A DNA stretch of 64,000 bases. Source: Verrucomicrobiota bacterium. GTDB lineage: Bacteria; Verrucomicrobiota; Verrucomicrobiia; Limisphaerales; UBA9464. Below are positions 26,786-34,861 of the stretch, one piece after another. The translations under genes were made by a program, and so were the position numbers. Under the pieces are notes generated by a model. That model worked only from the letters and a program-made list of their open reading frames with translations. It was not told where the DNA came from and ran no database searches. How positions within the stretch are numbered: the first letter of the stretch is position 1; each line of letters begins with the position of its first letter. The stretch spans positions 62,001 to 126,000 of the forward strand of contig CANGKZ010000010.1 in the NCBI GenBank assembly GCA_947454705.1, read 5' to 3'.

Positions 26786-28057
26786 TCAGACCCGGTCCGT
26801 CGCCGCCAAATGCCGCTCTTCCACCCGGGAACCCAGCGGAATCAGGCACAGCAGTCCCCCGATCAACGCCAGCGCGAGGGTGATCGACCGGTCGGAAATC
26901 CAGCCCACCACCGGGTTCACCAGCACGATCGCCAGGGTCCGGACCATCGAGGCGCAGGACAGCACGGTGGCCCGCTTGTCCGAGGGAATCAGGGTGTTGA
27001 AATGCGCCGTATAGACCGTCACCCGCGGCAAACTGAAGGCGAACGCGATGAACACCAGCGGGATCACCAGGGGCAACCACCGCACCCACGCCAGCGCCAG
27101 CATGGCCATGCCGGCAATCACCGTGCTGACCACCAGCAACCGCCGACGCGACCCCGCCCACCCGATCAACCGCTCCAGCTGGGAAAGAAACGCAATCTGC
27201 GCCAGACACGACCCCGCGTGCACCAGCCCAAAATACTGCAGCGGCATCTGACACGCCTGCAGCACCGGCTGAAACAGCCAGATGATCGCCCACGCCAGCG
27301 CATTCGTGATGGCCAGATCCAGGCTCAGCAGCCGAAGCACCGGATGGTTCAGGAAATAGCGTCCGCCCTCGATCAGCACCTGACTGTACCGCGTCCGCTC
27401 CTTGCGTCCGCCCCCGGAATCCACCTCGATCAACGCCAGCGACAACACCCCCACCAGCAGGGTCGGGATCGTGTACATGCGCATCGGCGCCGTGACACTC
27501 CAGGTCGCCCCGATCCACGCACCGGCCAGTGTCCCCAAATTGATCCCCAACAATTTGCACGCCTCCAGCCGGCCAAGGATGCGGGTTGCAGCGGATTCCT
27601 CCCCGGCCGCCTTGAGGGTGTCGTAGAGCAGCGCCTCATCCGCCCCTGAGTGGAGGGTGAAGGCAATGGCCAGCAGGAACTCCGCAATCGCAAAGCGAAC
27701 CCACGAAGGCTCGCTCACATACACCAGCGCACCCGCCGCAGCCACGAAGCCGCCGAGGGCGAGTGAAACCTTTCGACCGAGGAAATCAGCCACCGTGCCG
27801 GTCGGCACCTCCAGCAGGAAGCTGCACAGCATGAACCAGGCGTTGAGGTAGAACACCTGCGACAACTTGAGCCCGCCCCACTGGGTGAAGAACGGCACCA
27901 TCACCGCGCCAAAGAGATGTCCCCAGAACAAGGTGCGAACCAGGTACAGCAGCGGCACGTTGCGCTTCAGGGCACGCGCCGCTTCGGCCGAGACCGGCAC
28001 GTATCCCGTCGCAGGCTTGGCGTCCGGCCGTGGAGTTGAATCAGAATTGGGGAGCAT
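26786..28057 (-). CDS. MFS transporter
   Basis: A 423-residue polytopic protein with about 12 hydrophobic helices. The loop 2-3 motif is DFLGRKVSLALGG, a good match to the MFS motif GxLaDRxGRKxxL. An N-terminal cytosolic extension of about 30 residues precedes the first helix. The substrate is not evident; the fold and loop best resemble drug/metabolite exporters of the MFS. It is on the same strand as, and 191 bp downstream of, a second, dissimilar MFS gene. The gap holds only a GC-rich hairpin-prone stretch. Confidence 0.85.
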   Translation of the reverse strand: MLPNSDSTPRPDAKPATGYVPVSAEAARALKRNVPLLYLVRTLFWGHLFGAVMVPFFTQWGGLKLSQVFYLNAWFMLCSFLLEVPTGTVADFLGRKVSLALGGFVAAAGALVYVSEPSWVRFAIAEFLLAIAFTLHSGADEALLYDTLKAAGEESAATRILGRLEACKLLGINLGTLAGAWIGATWSVTAPMRMYTIPTLLVGVLSLALIEVDSGGGRKERTRYSQVLIEGGRYFLNHPVLRLLSLDLAITNALAWAIIWLFQPVLQACQMPLQYFGLVHAGSCLAQIAFLSQLERLIGWAGSRRRLLVVSTVIAGMAMLALAWVRWLPLVIPLVFIAFAFSLPRVTVYTAHFNTLIPSDKRATVLSCASMVRTLAIVLVNPVVGWISDRSITLALALIGGLLCLIPLGSRVEERHLAATDRV

Positions 28058-28248
28058 GGTCGGGAGCGACCGCCCGGGGAACGTCCCGCGTCCCAGGGGC
28101 GGGCCGCGGGGGAAATGACGTCGTTTCGAATCAATGCGTCAGGATCCCACTGCAGGCGGCCCGGGCCGGTTTGGCCCCGGCCATCGCAGGCTGCGGGTGG
28201 ATTCGATTCATCACGTCGCGCGCATCCTCCCGGAGACGCCGCGAGGGG

Positions 28249-29466
28249 TCAACCCTTGCGGAGCTCCTGCCGTCGAATCCTCCACGCCAGCGCGATCCCG
28301 CCGGCGAGAAATGCCGTCACCGTCCACGCGGGCGCCATGGCCTGTCCGGTGAGCCACTGGCCCGCCGCGCTCACGGCCGGGCCGCCGCAAATGCCGATGC
28401 CGATCAGCGCCTCGTGGATTCCACCATCCGCCCCGTGCGAATCGCTGCCGTCCATCGCGTAGTACAACGCCGAGTAATACAACAGCGCCGAGGCCCAACC
28501 AAAAATGATCTGAGCCACGATCAACATCCACACCCAGGGCGCAACCAGCACCCCCACGAACCCGACGAGCAGCAGCACGAATGCCGACAGAAACCATCCG
28601 AAATGGTAGTGCCACCCGGGCCACCACCAGAGCTTCAGGAACGCGGCCGCGCGAACGTAATACCAGACCGACATCACCAACCCCGCCTGCGGAATGGTCA
28701 ACCCCACATGCCCCGCGATGCCGGGAACCACCGCCAGGATGGTATTCGCCGCCATGTAATTGAACGGATTCGCCGTCCAAGCCAGGCGTTGAAAATACCG
28801 CGGCCGCGACTCGGATCCATGGGACTCCTTTGTCGAAGCCAACGGCGGCGCGGCGGCGAGCCACGCATCATGACGCGCCCGCAGCGGCCACGTGGCCAGG
28901 AACTGGGCGGCATGAATCCCGATCGGAACCACGTACAAACTCGCGCGTCCGAAATGCTCAAAGATCCATCCCCCCATCGAATACCCCATGGCGGCCGTCG
29001 TGGCCCAGACCACGTTGTAGAGCCCCACCCGGTTCGGCAGGCGCTCCACCGACTCATGCTCGCTGACCAGCGCCTCCAGGATTGGCCACGTGAAACACAT
29101 CGTGAACGTCCACAACCACAGCGCGAGCAACTGGCCCCACAACGCCGGGATCAATCCGCCCAGAGCAATGCTCGCCGCCATGCCACCGAACCCGATCCGG
29201 AGCGACGTGAAGTAGCCGTGGCGCTGGCCAAATCGACCTCCATACCACGAACCGCCGATGTAGATGAACCCGTGCACCGCCCCCACCAACAGGTTCTGAA
29301 AATTCCCGAACCCGTGGTCATCGCGCAGCAGGAAGAGGAGGTAGTTGAAATAGAACGCGGTCGCGAAGGAGTTGAGACCTTCGAGAATGTAATAACCGGA
29401 CTTGGACGGATTCGCTCGCACGACAGGGGGGAATTCCCGCGGGACAACCTGGATTCGGGTCCGCAC
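28249..29466 (-). CDS. MFS transporter (second, unrelated subfamily)
   Basis: A 405-residue polytopic protein with about 11-12 helices. The motif after helix 2 is GGRFGQRHGYFTSL, a diverged MFS loop. The centre carries a hydrophilic loop (about 195-225), as usual between the two six-helix halves. Many Trp and Tyr in the C-terminal half (LKLWWWPGWHYHFGWF) are noteworthy. No substrate can be assigned. The start is the first ATG after a run-in of 128 bp from the divergent DUF4870 gene. Confidence 0.8.
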   Translation of the reverse strand: MRTRIQVVPREFPPVVRANPSKSGYYILEGLNSFATAFYFNYLLFLLRDDHGFGNFQNLLVGAVHGFIYIGGSWYGGRFGQRHGYFTSLRIGFGGMAASIALGGLIPALWGQLLALWLWTFTMCFTWPILEALVSEHESVERLPNRVGLYNVVWATTAAMGYSMGGWIFEHFGRASLYVVPIGIHAAQFLATWPLRARHDAWLAAAPPLASTKESHGSESRPRYFQRLAWTANPFNYMAANTILAVVPGIAGHVGLTIPQAGLVMSVWYYVRAAAFLKLWWWPGWHYHFGWFLSAFVLLLVGFVGVLVAPWVWMLIVAQIIFGWASALLYYSALYYAMDGSDSHGADGGIHEALIGIGICGGPAVSAAGQWLTGQAMAPAWTVTAFLAGGIALAWRIRRQELRKG

Positions 29467-29594
29467 CGGGAGCGCGGAGTCAACGGACCCTGCCCCGGCC
29501 CTGCAAGGTCAATTCCGAAGACTCAATGGGCCGGTGGAATTTTCGTACCGGGCTCCATTTGATTTTTTACCTCGCGTGAAGCCCCATCGCGCGG

Positions 29595-29951
29595 ATGAGT
29601 ACATTTGACACCCCCACCCCGCCCCGGATCGACAGCAACGACCGTCTGTGGATCACCATCTCCCACCTCTCGCTCTTCTTCGGAGCCGGCATCCTGCTGC
29701 CGTTGATCATCTACCTGGTGAAGAAAGCCGACTCCCCGGTGGTCGCCTCGCAATCACGCGAAGCCCTGAACTTCCACATCTCGGTGTATCTCTACGCGGT
29801 GTTGGCGGCCGCACTGAGCTTCCTGTTTATCGGCATTCCCCTGCTGTTCGCGATCGGCATTGGGAGCCTCATTCTCTCCGTCCTCGCGGCGGTGAAAGCG
29901 GTCGACGGCAACGAATACCGCTACCCGCTCACGATTCGCTTCGTGAGCTGA
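29595..29951 (+). CDS. DUF4870 (Tic20-like) small membrane protein
   Basis: 118 residues with an N-terminal polar segment and three to four hydrophobic helices. The core DRLWITISHLSLFFGAGILLPLIIYLVKK ... SREALNFHISVYLY matches the DUF4870 pattern (W ... HLS ... G ... P ... P-x-Y ... Q-x-x-EALNF). The family is widespread; its molecular function is unknown. It is divergent from the MFS gene upstream and followed by a repeat-rich gap. Confidence 0.85.
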   Translation: MSTFDTPTPPRIDSNDRLWITISHLSLFFGAGILLPLIIYLVKKADSPVVASQSREALNFHISVYLYAVLAAALSFLFIGIPLLFAIGIGSLILSVLAAVKAVDGNEYRYPLTIRFVS

Positions 29952-29955
29952 ACTG

Positions 29956-30044
29956 GAGGAGTGCGCTTTGTAGAGCGCGGGAGCAGAGCGCAGCGCCGAT
30001 ACCGGCTTCGAACCCGCGCGGCGAATCAATCAAACCGACCGCCG
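29956..30044. repeat. Dispersed hairpin repeat B, diverged copy 3
   Basis: It shares GGAGTGCG, GAGCAGAGCGCAGCG, CGATACCGGCTTCGAACCC and AATCAAACCGACCG with copies 1 and 2, with an extra GCGC-rich arm. It begins 5 bp after the DUF4870 stop and opens a 431-bp gene-free stretch (29952-30382) that otherwise holds the decad and octad repeats. Confidence 0.65.
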
Positions 30045-30144
30045 GGATGCCTCGAGACACGCCTCCCCGAACCGGCTGAAGTGAAGACGGGGCTCCAAAC
30101 GAGTGAGAAAACCCTCGCGGAAGCGTCGGATTCCCCGTCAACGC

Positions 30145-30345
30145 TTCAACCTAGAAACGGCAGTTGAAACCACAGATGGACACAGATTCACACAGATAGA
30201 GAGGGAGATGCGTGAATCAAGAGGCCTCAAACGGTCTCACCTTCTGGGTGATCCATGAGTCCCTCCGTTTCGCGCGTTTCCATCTGTGTTTATCCGTGTC
30301 CATCTGTGGTTGAACTCTTCTTGAACTGCCGTTTTCAGGTTCAAC
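30145..30345. repeat. Large inverted repeat with decad (CACAGATNNA) cores
   Basis: Left arm 30145-30200 and right arm 30279-30345 are inverted copies. Each has an AACCTrrAAACGGCAGTT module and three 10-bp units. On the left these are CACAGATGGA, CACAGATTCA, CACAGATAGA (30171-30200). On the complement of 30279-30308 they are CACAGATGGA, CACGGATAAA, CACAGATGGA. About 80 bp of unique sequence lie between the arms. There is no ORF of note. Confidence 0.85.
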
Positions 30346-30369
30346 TTTTCAACTTTTCAACCCTTCAAC
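30338..30369. repeat. Octad TTCAAC array
   Basis: Four exact-period 8-bp units GGTTCAAC/TTTTCAAC/TTTTCAAC/CCTTCAAC end just before the stop codon of the minus-strand cytochrome gene. The preceding TTGAACTGCCGTTTTCA module also occurs at 2255-2280. Confidence 0.85.
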
Positions 30370-30382
30370 TTCGAAACTCCCC

Positions 30383-30787
30383 TCACCCTTTCGGCGCCGT
30401 GGAATCCCCGCGCAGATGCTTGTGGCAGCTCACGCAACTGAAGGTGAGCTGCGTGTAGGCGAGCGTCGCGGCATCGATGTTCTTCGACTTGGCGGCCTTC
30501 GACAGATTCTCCGCGTGACGCCGGAATTCCAAACTGAATAGGGCGTATTCCGGGGTCTGACGCGCCTGCCAGCCGGCCATCTGACTCAGCTTCACCAGTT
30601 GGTTCGCGTTCGATTGGATCGCAGTCCAGTCCTGCAGGGCAATTCCCCGGAGGATGAACTGCGCGTGCTGCAGCTTGTGCTGCATGATTTCGCGCGTCTC
30701 CAAGTCCTGACGCGCCTGGCCGGGCAACAGGAACGCCAGTCCAACGGCAAGGCCAAGAATTCGAACCTGAACGGGGGAAGGTTTCAT
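30383..30787 (-). CDS. Small exported c-type cytochrome (cytochrome c'-like)
   Basis: 134 residues with an N-terminal signal segment (MKPSPVQVRILGLAVGLAFLLPGQA) and a helical body. A single C-terminal haem-binding motif CVSCHKHLRG lies about 15 residues from the end. A haem motif at the end of a four-helix-bundle-like sequence is the cytochrome c'/c556 layout. It should be periplasmic with covalently bound haem; electron-transfer partner or gas-binding role is unknown. It lies 104 bp downstream of the helicase gene on the same strand. Confidence 0.78.
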   Translation of the reverse strand: MKPSPVQVRILGLAVGLAFLLPGQARQDLETREIMQHKLQHAQFILRGIALQDWTAIQSNANQLVKLSQMAGWQARQTPEYALFSLEFRRHAENLSKAAKSKNIDAATLAYTQLTFSCVSCHKHLRGDSTAPKG

Positions 30788-30891
30788 AAGCGGGATCTTT
30801 CGAGTGCACTTTCACCGTGCCCCGCCCGCGTCACCACCGCATTGCCCCGTTTGCCGAAGAGTGCCCGCTTCTTGGCTTCCGTGCCGCCGAC

Positions 30892-33684
30892 TCAGTGCCG
30901 GCGCAACACCAGCCGGTGATCCACCCGCTTGGTCTGGTGGAACTCCAGCGTGGGAAGATCGGTGTCCGTCGGTGACTCGGTCTGCTGGAGCATCGACTTG
31001 GCCTGCTTCTGCAATCCCGTCCACCGGTCCCATTCCAGCGCCGGCGCGTGGGCGATCTGACGCAGGAGCGAACGCCACTCGATGATGATGCGGTCGATGT
31101 CACCATCGCCGAGAAATTCCGTCACGAAGCGGTGTTTGCTGAACGGGTCCTTGTGCACGGATCGAACCACGGTTTCCGCCCCGCTGCCGTACTTGGGGGG
31201 AACGCCGTTTTCGAGATAGCCGGTGATGTTCTGGCTCCCAAATTTGGAACGACACGCCATCGCGAGCCGTCCTTCCCAGCGGTCGCCCGAGGAGCAGAAA
31301 CGGAATCCGGCATCGAGATTCGCGAGATCGAACAGCAGGTCGTCGAGCGGGTAGTTCGATTCCTCCAGGGCCGCAGCCACGGCGAGTCCATCGCCCGCCG
31401 AGAAACAGCTGACCACGCGTCCGCGTCGGGTCGGGACGCCGGCCGCATCCACCAATCCAAGACGCCGCCACAACAACGCCGTGCCGGTGCCGGTGGGAAG
31501 GGTGCGACAACGCGAGACATACTCACATTTGCCGCAGTCGTCGGGAACGATCTCGCGCTCGGGCGGACGCCAGAGCGGAACCCCGTGCGCGTCCACAAAG
31601 GCCCGAACCGTCTGCTCGCCCAGGCGGGTCTGCAGGACGATGCGGTCGGACAGCTCCACCACGCCGGCGACCGGGAATCCTTCCGCGGCCATCTCGCGTT
31701 GAAGCAGCGGAACCACCAGTTCACGCCAGCTGGCCAGTGAGGTTTGACGCCCATTCCAGTTGGTGAGGCGGCGCACCCATTTCGAGAGGATGACGCCGTC
31801 CTCGCCGTGTCGGTCGGCAGCCACGCTTTCGCGTCCCAAAATGGGTCCCTCGGGCGTTTCCTCGAGCACCACCAACTCGCCGTGGCCGATCTTGTCCAGC
31901 ACCGCCGGCTCCGACAGTGCGGGGCGGATGCGCCAAAGTTTCGGATCTGCAACGACGCCGGCGTCGGAGGCTCCCACCACCGGCGGAAGCGCCCCGCCTG
32001 CGGGATCGGGTTTCATCGCCGCAATCTGGGCGGGCGTGGCCACGGGGCTGGATTCCACGGCAGCCTCGCCACGGACGCGTCCCATGGGCATCGACTTGGC
32101 ACGAATCCGCGGCTTGGGGGCCAGCGGGGTGACCGCCGGTTCCCCGGGACGGCCCACCGGCCCCTCCCAAATCACCTGCCGCACGGTGTCGAGCGGAAGC
32201 GTTTCGGGGGTGGGAACAGCCTGCCATTCTCCGCGTGAATTCAGCATCTCCCGCACGCGACGGCGGACATGACGCGCGCGCTCCGAATCGGTCATGAGCC
32301 CGCACGGGGCGTTGGGGTGTTTGAGGGAAAACTCGACCCCCAGGAAAATCGGCTTGGTGGTGAAGAGGCGGTCCTGCACGCGGACCGCTTCGGCAAAGGG
32401 TTCCTTCCCCTGCTCTGCTGCGGCGGCCATGAGGGTGAGCAACGCGCTCCAATCCACCATGCCACTGCGCGAGAGCTGCGCCGCGTGTCCATCGCGCAAC
32501 CGCACCTCGTTGGCGCTCACCAGCACGTAGCCGGATTCATCCAGACCGCGTCGACCGGCCCGGCCGAACATCTGCAGAATTTCATCGGGTCGCAGCGGAA
32601 TCTCCTGTCCGTCGCGCCGATACGTCCCCGCGGTGAGGGCCACGCTGCGGAGCGAGAAATTGATCCCAGCCGCAAGCCCCATGGTGGCGACCACCACGCG
32701 CAACTGTCCGGCCTTGGCGAGGGGTTCGATCACGCCGGCGCGGGCTGCATAGCTGAGTCCGCTGTGATGGTAGGCCACGCGCGATTTGAGCAGGCGCGCG
32801 AGATGATCCCCCACGATGCGCCGTTGCGCTTCGCTGAGAGGGAGCGGATTGGGGTTCGGCAGTTCGCGGGCGAGTTCCGCAGCAATGGCCTCGGCGTTGG
32901 CTCGACGGGGCGCAAACAGCAGAATCGGACCGAGGCTTTCCGCGAGGGCCTTGGCGCAGAACCGGGGCCAGTAACCGCGAATTCCCGGAGGCAAATGATA
33001 GCTCAGCTGATTGCCGTGCACTTCCTCCAGCGGAACGGGACGAATTTCGTGTCGCACCAGCACCGCGGGGCGCCCGAGGCGGTTCAACCATTGAACGATG
33101 TGGTGCGGATTCGCCACGGAACCCGAAAGCATCAGCAGCCGGGTGGTCTGTGGCGCAAGGGCCATGGCCAGCTCGTAGTTTAGGCCACGGTCCGGATCGG
33201 CGAGCATCTGGTACTCGTCGATGACCAGCAGTGTGGGGCCATCGCCCCGGATGAGCCGGTTCTTCTGGGTTTCCAGCGTGGCCACGATGACCGGGGCATC
33301 GAGGTTTTCCGAAAGGTCACCGGTGGCAATGCCCACGTTCCATCCGCGGCTGCGCCATTCGGCCAGCTTGTCGTTGGCGAGGGCGCGGGTGGGAACGGTG
33401 TAGATGGCCTGGCCGCGGTTTTTTCCACCGTTGGACCAAAGCTCGAAGATCAGGGTCTTGCCACTGCCCGTGGGGGCTTGGACGACGACATCCTTGCCAG
33501 CCCGGAGGGCGGAGACGGCCTGCTGCTGCCAGAGATCGGGAACGGTCACCGACCCCAGGGCGGCGGAAATGGGAGATTCTCCCGGGCCGGCGGCCTGGGG
33601 TTCGCGGTCCCGTTCGCTGTCTTTGTCCCGCCTCGGTTCGCGCGCGCGATTCCGGTCACGATCCCGATCAACAAGGTCTGACAC
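30892..33684 (-). CDS. Ski2-like DEAD/DEAH-box helicase with C-terminal Cys motif
   Basis: 930 residues. After a charged Arg/Asp-rich N-terminus (about 1-30) comes a superfamily 2 helicase core: Walker A QAPTGSGKT (about 74-82), DExH box VIDEYQML (about 155), motif III LSGSVANP (about 188), and in RecA2 ATMGLAAGINF and motif VI QMFGRAGRRG (about 378). The GRAGRRG and AAGINF forms are typical of Ski2/Mtr4/Brr2-like helicases. The C-terminal half is unfamiliar. It contains CGKCEYVSRC, which matches the CxxCxYxxxC cluster seen in Cas4/AddB-type Fe-S nucleases, but I cannot see a convincing PD-(D/E)xK site. It probably works on RNA or DNA; no defence neighbours are visible. Confidence 0.85.
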   Translation of the reverse strand: MSDLVDRDRDRNRAREPRRDKDSERDREPQAAGPGESPISAALGSVTVPDLWQQQAVSALRAGKDVVVQAPTGSGKTLIFELWSNGGKNRGQAIYTVPTRALANDKLAEWRSRGWNVGIATGDLSENLDAPVIVATLETQKNRLIRGDGPTLLVIDEYQMLADPDRGLNYELAMALAPQTTRLLMLSGSVANPHHIVQWLNRLGRPAVLVRHEIRPVPLEEVHGNQLSYHLPPGIRGYWPRFCAKALAESLGPILLFAPRRANAEAIAAELARELPNPNPLPLSEAQRRIVGDHLARLLKSRVAYHHSGLSYAARAGVIEPLAKAGQLRVVVATMGLAAGINFSLRSVALTAGTYRRDGQEIPLRPDEILQMFGRAGRRGLDESGYVLVSANEVRLRDGHAAQLSRSGMVDWSALLTLMAAAAEQGKEPFAEAVRVQDRLFTTKPIFLGVEFSLKHPNAPCGLMTDSERARHVRRRVREMLNSRGEWQAVPTPETLPLDTVRQVIWEGPVGRPGEPAVTPLAPKPRIRAKSMPMGRVRGEAAVESSPVATPAQIAAMKPDPAGGALPPVVGASDAGVVADPKLWRIRPALSEPAVLDKIGHGELVVLEETPEGPILGRESVAADRHGEDGVILSKWVRRLTNWNGRQTSLASWRELVVPLLQREMAAEGFPVAGVVELSDRIVLQTRLGEQTVRAFVDAHGVPLWRPPEREIVPDDCGKCEYVSRCRTLPTGTGTALLWRRLGLVDAAGVPTRRGRVVSCFSAGDGLAVAAALEESNYPLDDLLFDLANLDAGFRFCSSGDRWEGRLAMACRSKFGSQNITGYLENGVPPKYGSGAETVVRSVHKDPFSKHRFVTEFLGDGDIDRIIIEWRSLLRQIAHAPALEWDRWTGLQKQAKSMLQQTESPTDTDLPTLEFHQTKRVDHRLVLRRH

Positions 33685-33765
33685 GCCCGAAGGGTAGTCG
33701 GGTTCCCCAAAATCGAAACCAGCAAACGTGCGCGAGCCGGAGATTTAATTCATGTCCGGACTCCC

Positions 33766-34743
33766 TTACTTGCCCGCGCCCGTGCCCTTGCCCTGTTCCA
33801 AACGAAGACGCCGCTGCACGTCGCGAATGGCGCGGTACCCCACCAGCTTCACGTGGTCACGCTTCAGAATCTCCCGAATTTCAGGGTCGTTGGTGAAGGT
33901 TTCAAACTCCGCCGACCGCACCGCCCAGCTGCCGGTGATGGCCTTGAGCTCATCGGTGGGTTTGCCTGCGTGGATGAAGAGTTCGGTGATGCCGGGCTTG
34001 AGATTCGACAGCCGCTTGCGCCAGGCCGGGGCCACGCTCTCCGGTCCGGTGTAGCGAAACTCGTCATACACAAAATCGTCGGTGAACAGGATCCCCTTGG
34101 CGGCAAAGCGGGCGCGCCACTCGGGCTGGCCCATTTTTTCGAAGGTGGCCTGCGAGGCCATGCGAACCGGGAGATCGAACTCCACGGCGAGCTGCAGGTA
34201 CTTGGCGAGAAAGGCCGGATGCAACTGCAACACCCCCATGTGGGAGTCGAGATGCGTGACATCCACGCCGGCATCGAGCGCTTTCTGAATCTGCGCCTTT
34301 GCCTCGCGATACGCCTCCTCGGGCGTCGCCTTGGCGTACACCTGCGGCGTGTCGGACCACAGGTACCCGGCGGGGTCGATCAATCCTGGGACCTCGGTCC
34401 GCGGAGCCACCGGGCCCCAGCGATACACGCGCCATTCGCTGGTCTGGCAGAGGTGCACGCCGAAATCCATTTTCGGATGCTCCTTGGCGTACTCGGCGAT
34501 TTCGAGGAACCACGGGCACGGAACGAGGATGGTGGCCGACGACATGATGCCTCGTTCCAGGCACTCGATGGTGGCAAGGTTGGCGGTGTGGCACATGCCC
34601 ACGTCGTCGCCGTTCACAAGGAGGAGCTTGTCAGTGGCGGAGTAGCCGAGCTGTTCCGCGAGGGTGGGGACGGCCGACGCGTTGGAGCTGCCGACGGCGG
34701 CGAGAACGAGTCCGGTCACGAGGGGGATCAATCGGCGGAACAT
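33766..34743 (-). CDS. YdjC/ChbG-type carbohydrate deacetylase, exported
   Basis: 325 residues with a signal peptide (MFRRLIPLVTGLVLAAVGSSNASA), so acting outside the cytoplasm, unlike E. coli ChbG. The metal and catalytic motifs are visible: VNGDDVGMCHTAN (Asp pair near 45), DFGVHL (about 95) and THLDSHMG (about 162). These fit the YdjC family of metal-dependent deacetylases acting on N-acetylated sugars such as chito-oligosaccharides. Substrate is inferred from the family only. It lies 81 bp downstream of the helicase start and 118 bp from the exporter permease; there is no clear operon. Confidence 0.87.
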   Translation of the reverse strand: MFRRLIPLVTGLVLAAVGSSNASAVPTLAEQLGYSATDKLLLVNGDDVGMCHTANLATIECLERGIMSSATILVPCPWFLEIAEYAKEHPKMDFGVHLCQTSEWRVYRWGPVAPRTEVPGLIDPAGYLWSDTPQVYAKATPEEAYREAKAQIQKALDAGVDVTHLDSHMGVLQLHPAFLAKYLQLAVEFDLPVRMASQATFEKMGQPEWRARFAAKGILFTDDFVYDEFRYTGPESVAPAWRKRLSNLKPGITELFIHAGKPTDELKAITGSWAVRSAEFETFTNDPEIREILKRDHVKLVGYRAIRDVQRRLRLEQGKGTGAGK

Positions 34744-34802
34744 GCCGCTGAAATACCGCCAATCCCTTCGCCCGAAAACCCAAAACCAAATTTGAGACGC
34801 TC

Positions 34803-34834
34803 TGAATCCGTGAAAATCCGTGAAATCCGTGTCT
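34803..34834. repeat. Decad-like array (ATCCGTG units)
   Basis: TGAATCCGTG/AAAATCCGTG/AAATCCGTGTC. On the other strand it reads CACGGATTT, CACGGATTTT, CACGGATTCA, a variant of the CACRGATNNA units at 30171-30308. It lies between the deacetylase start and the stop of the second permease. Confidence 0.7.
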
Positions 34835-34861
34835 CAACTTTGGGCAACCCCAAGGCCCCAC

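Noticed and set aside
26751-27560. 269-aa minus-strand ORF within the MFS gene
   Set aside because: A different frame of the same strand as the MFS transporter 26786-28057, which has clear helices and the MFS loop motif; this one is Gly/Val-rich noise.
28130-28180. GC-rich hairpin between the two MFS genes
   Set aside because: GGCCGG/CCGGCC pairing is easy to find in such GC-rich sequence and there is no T-run or repeat elsewhere.
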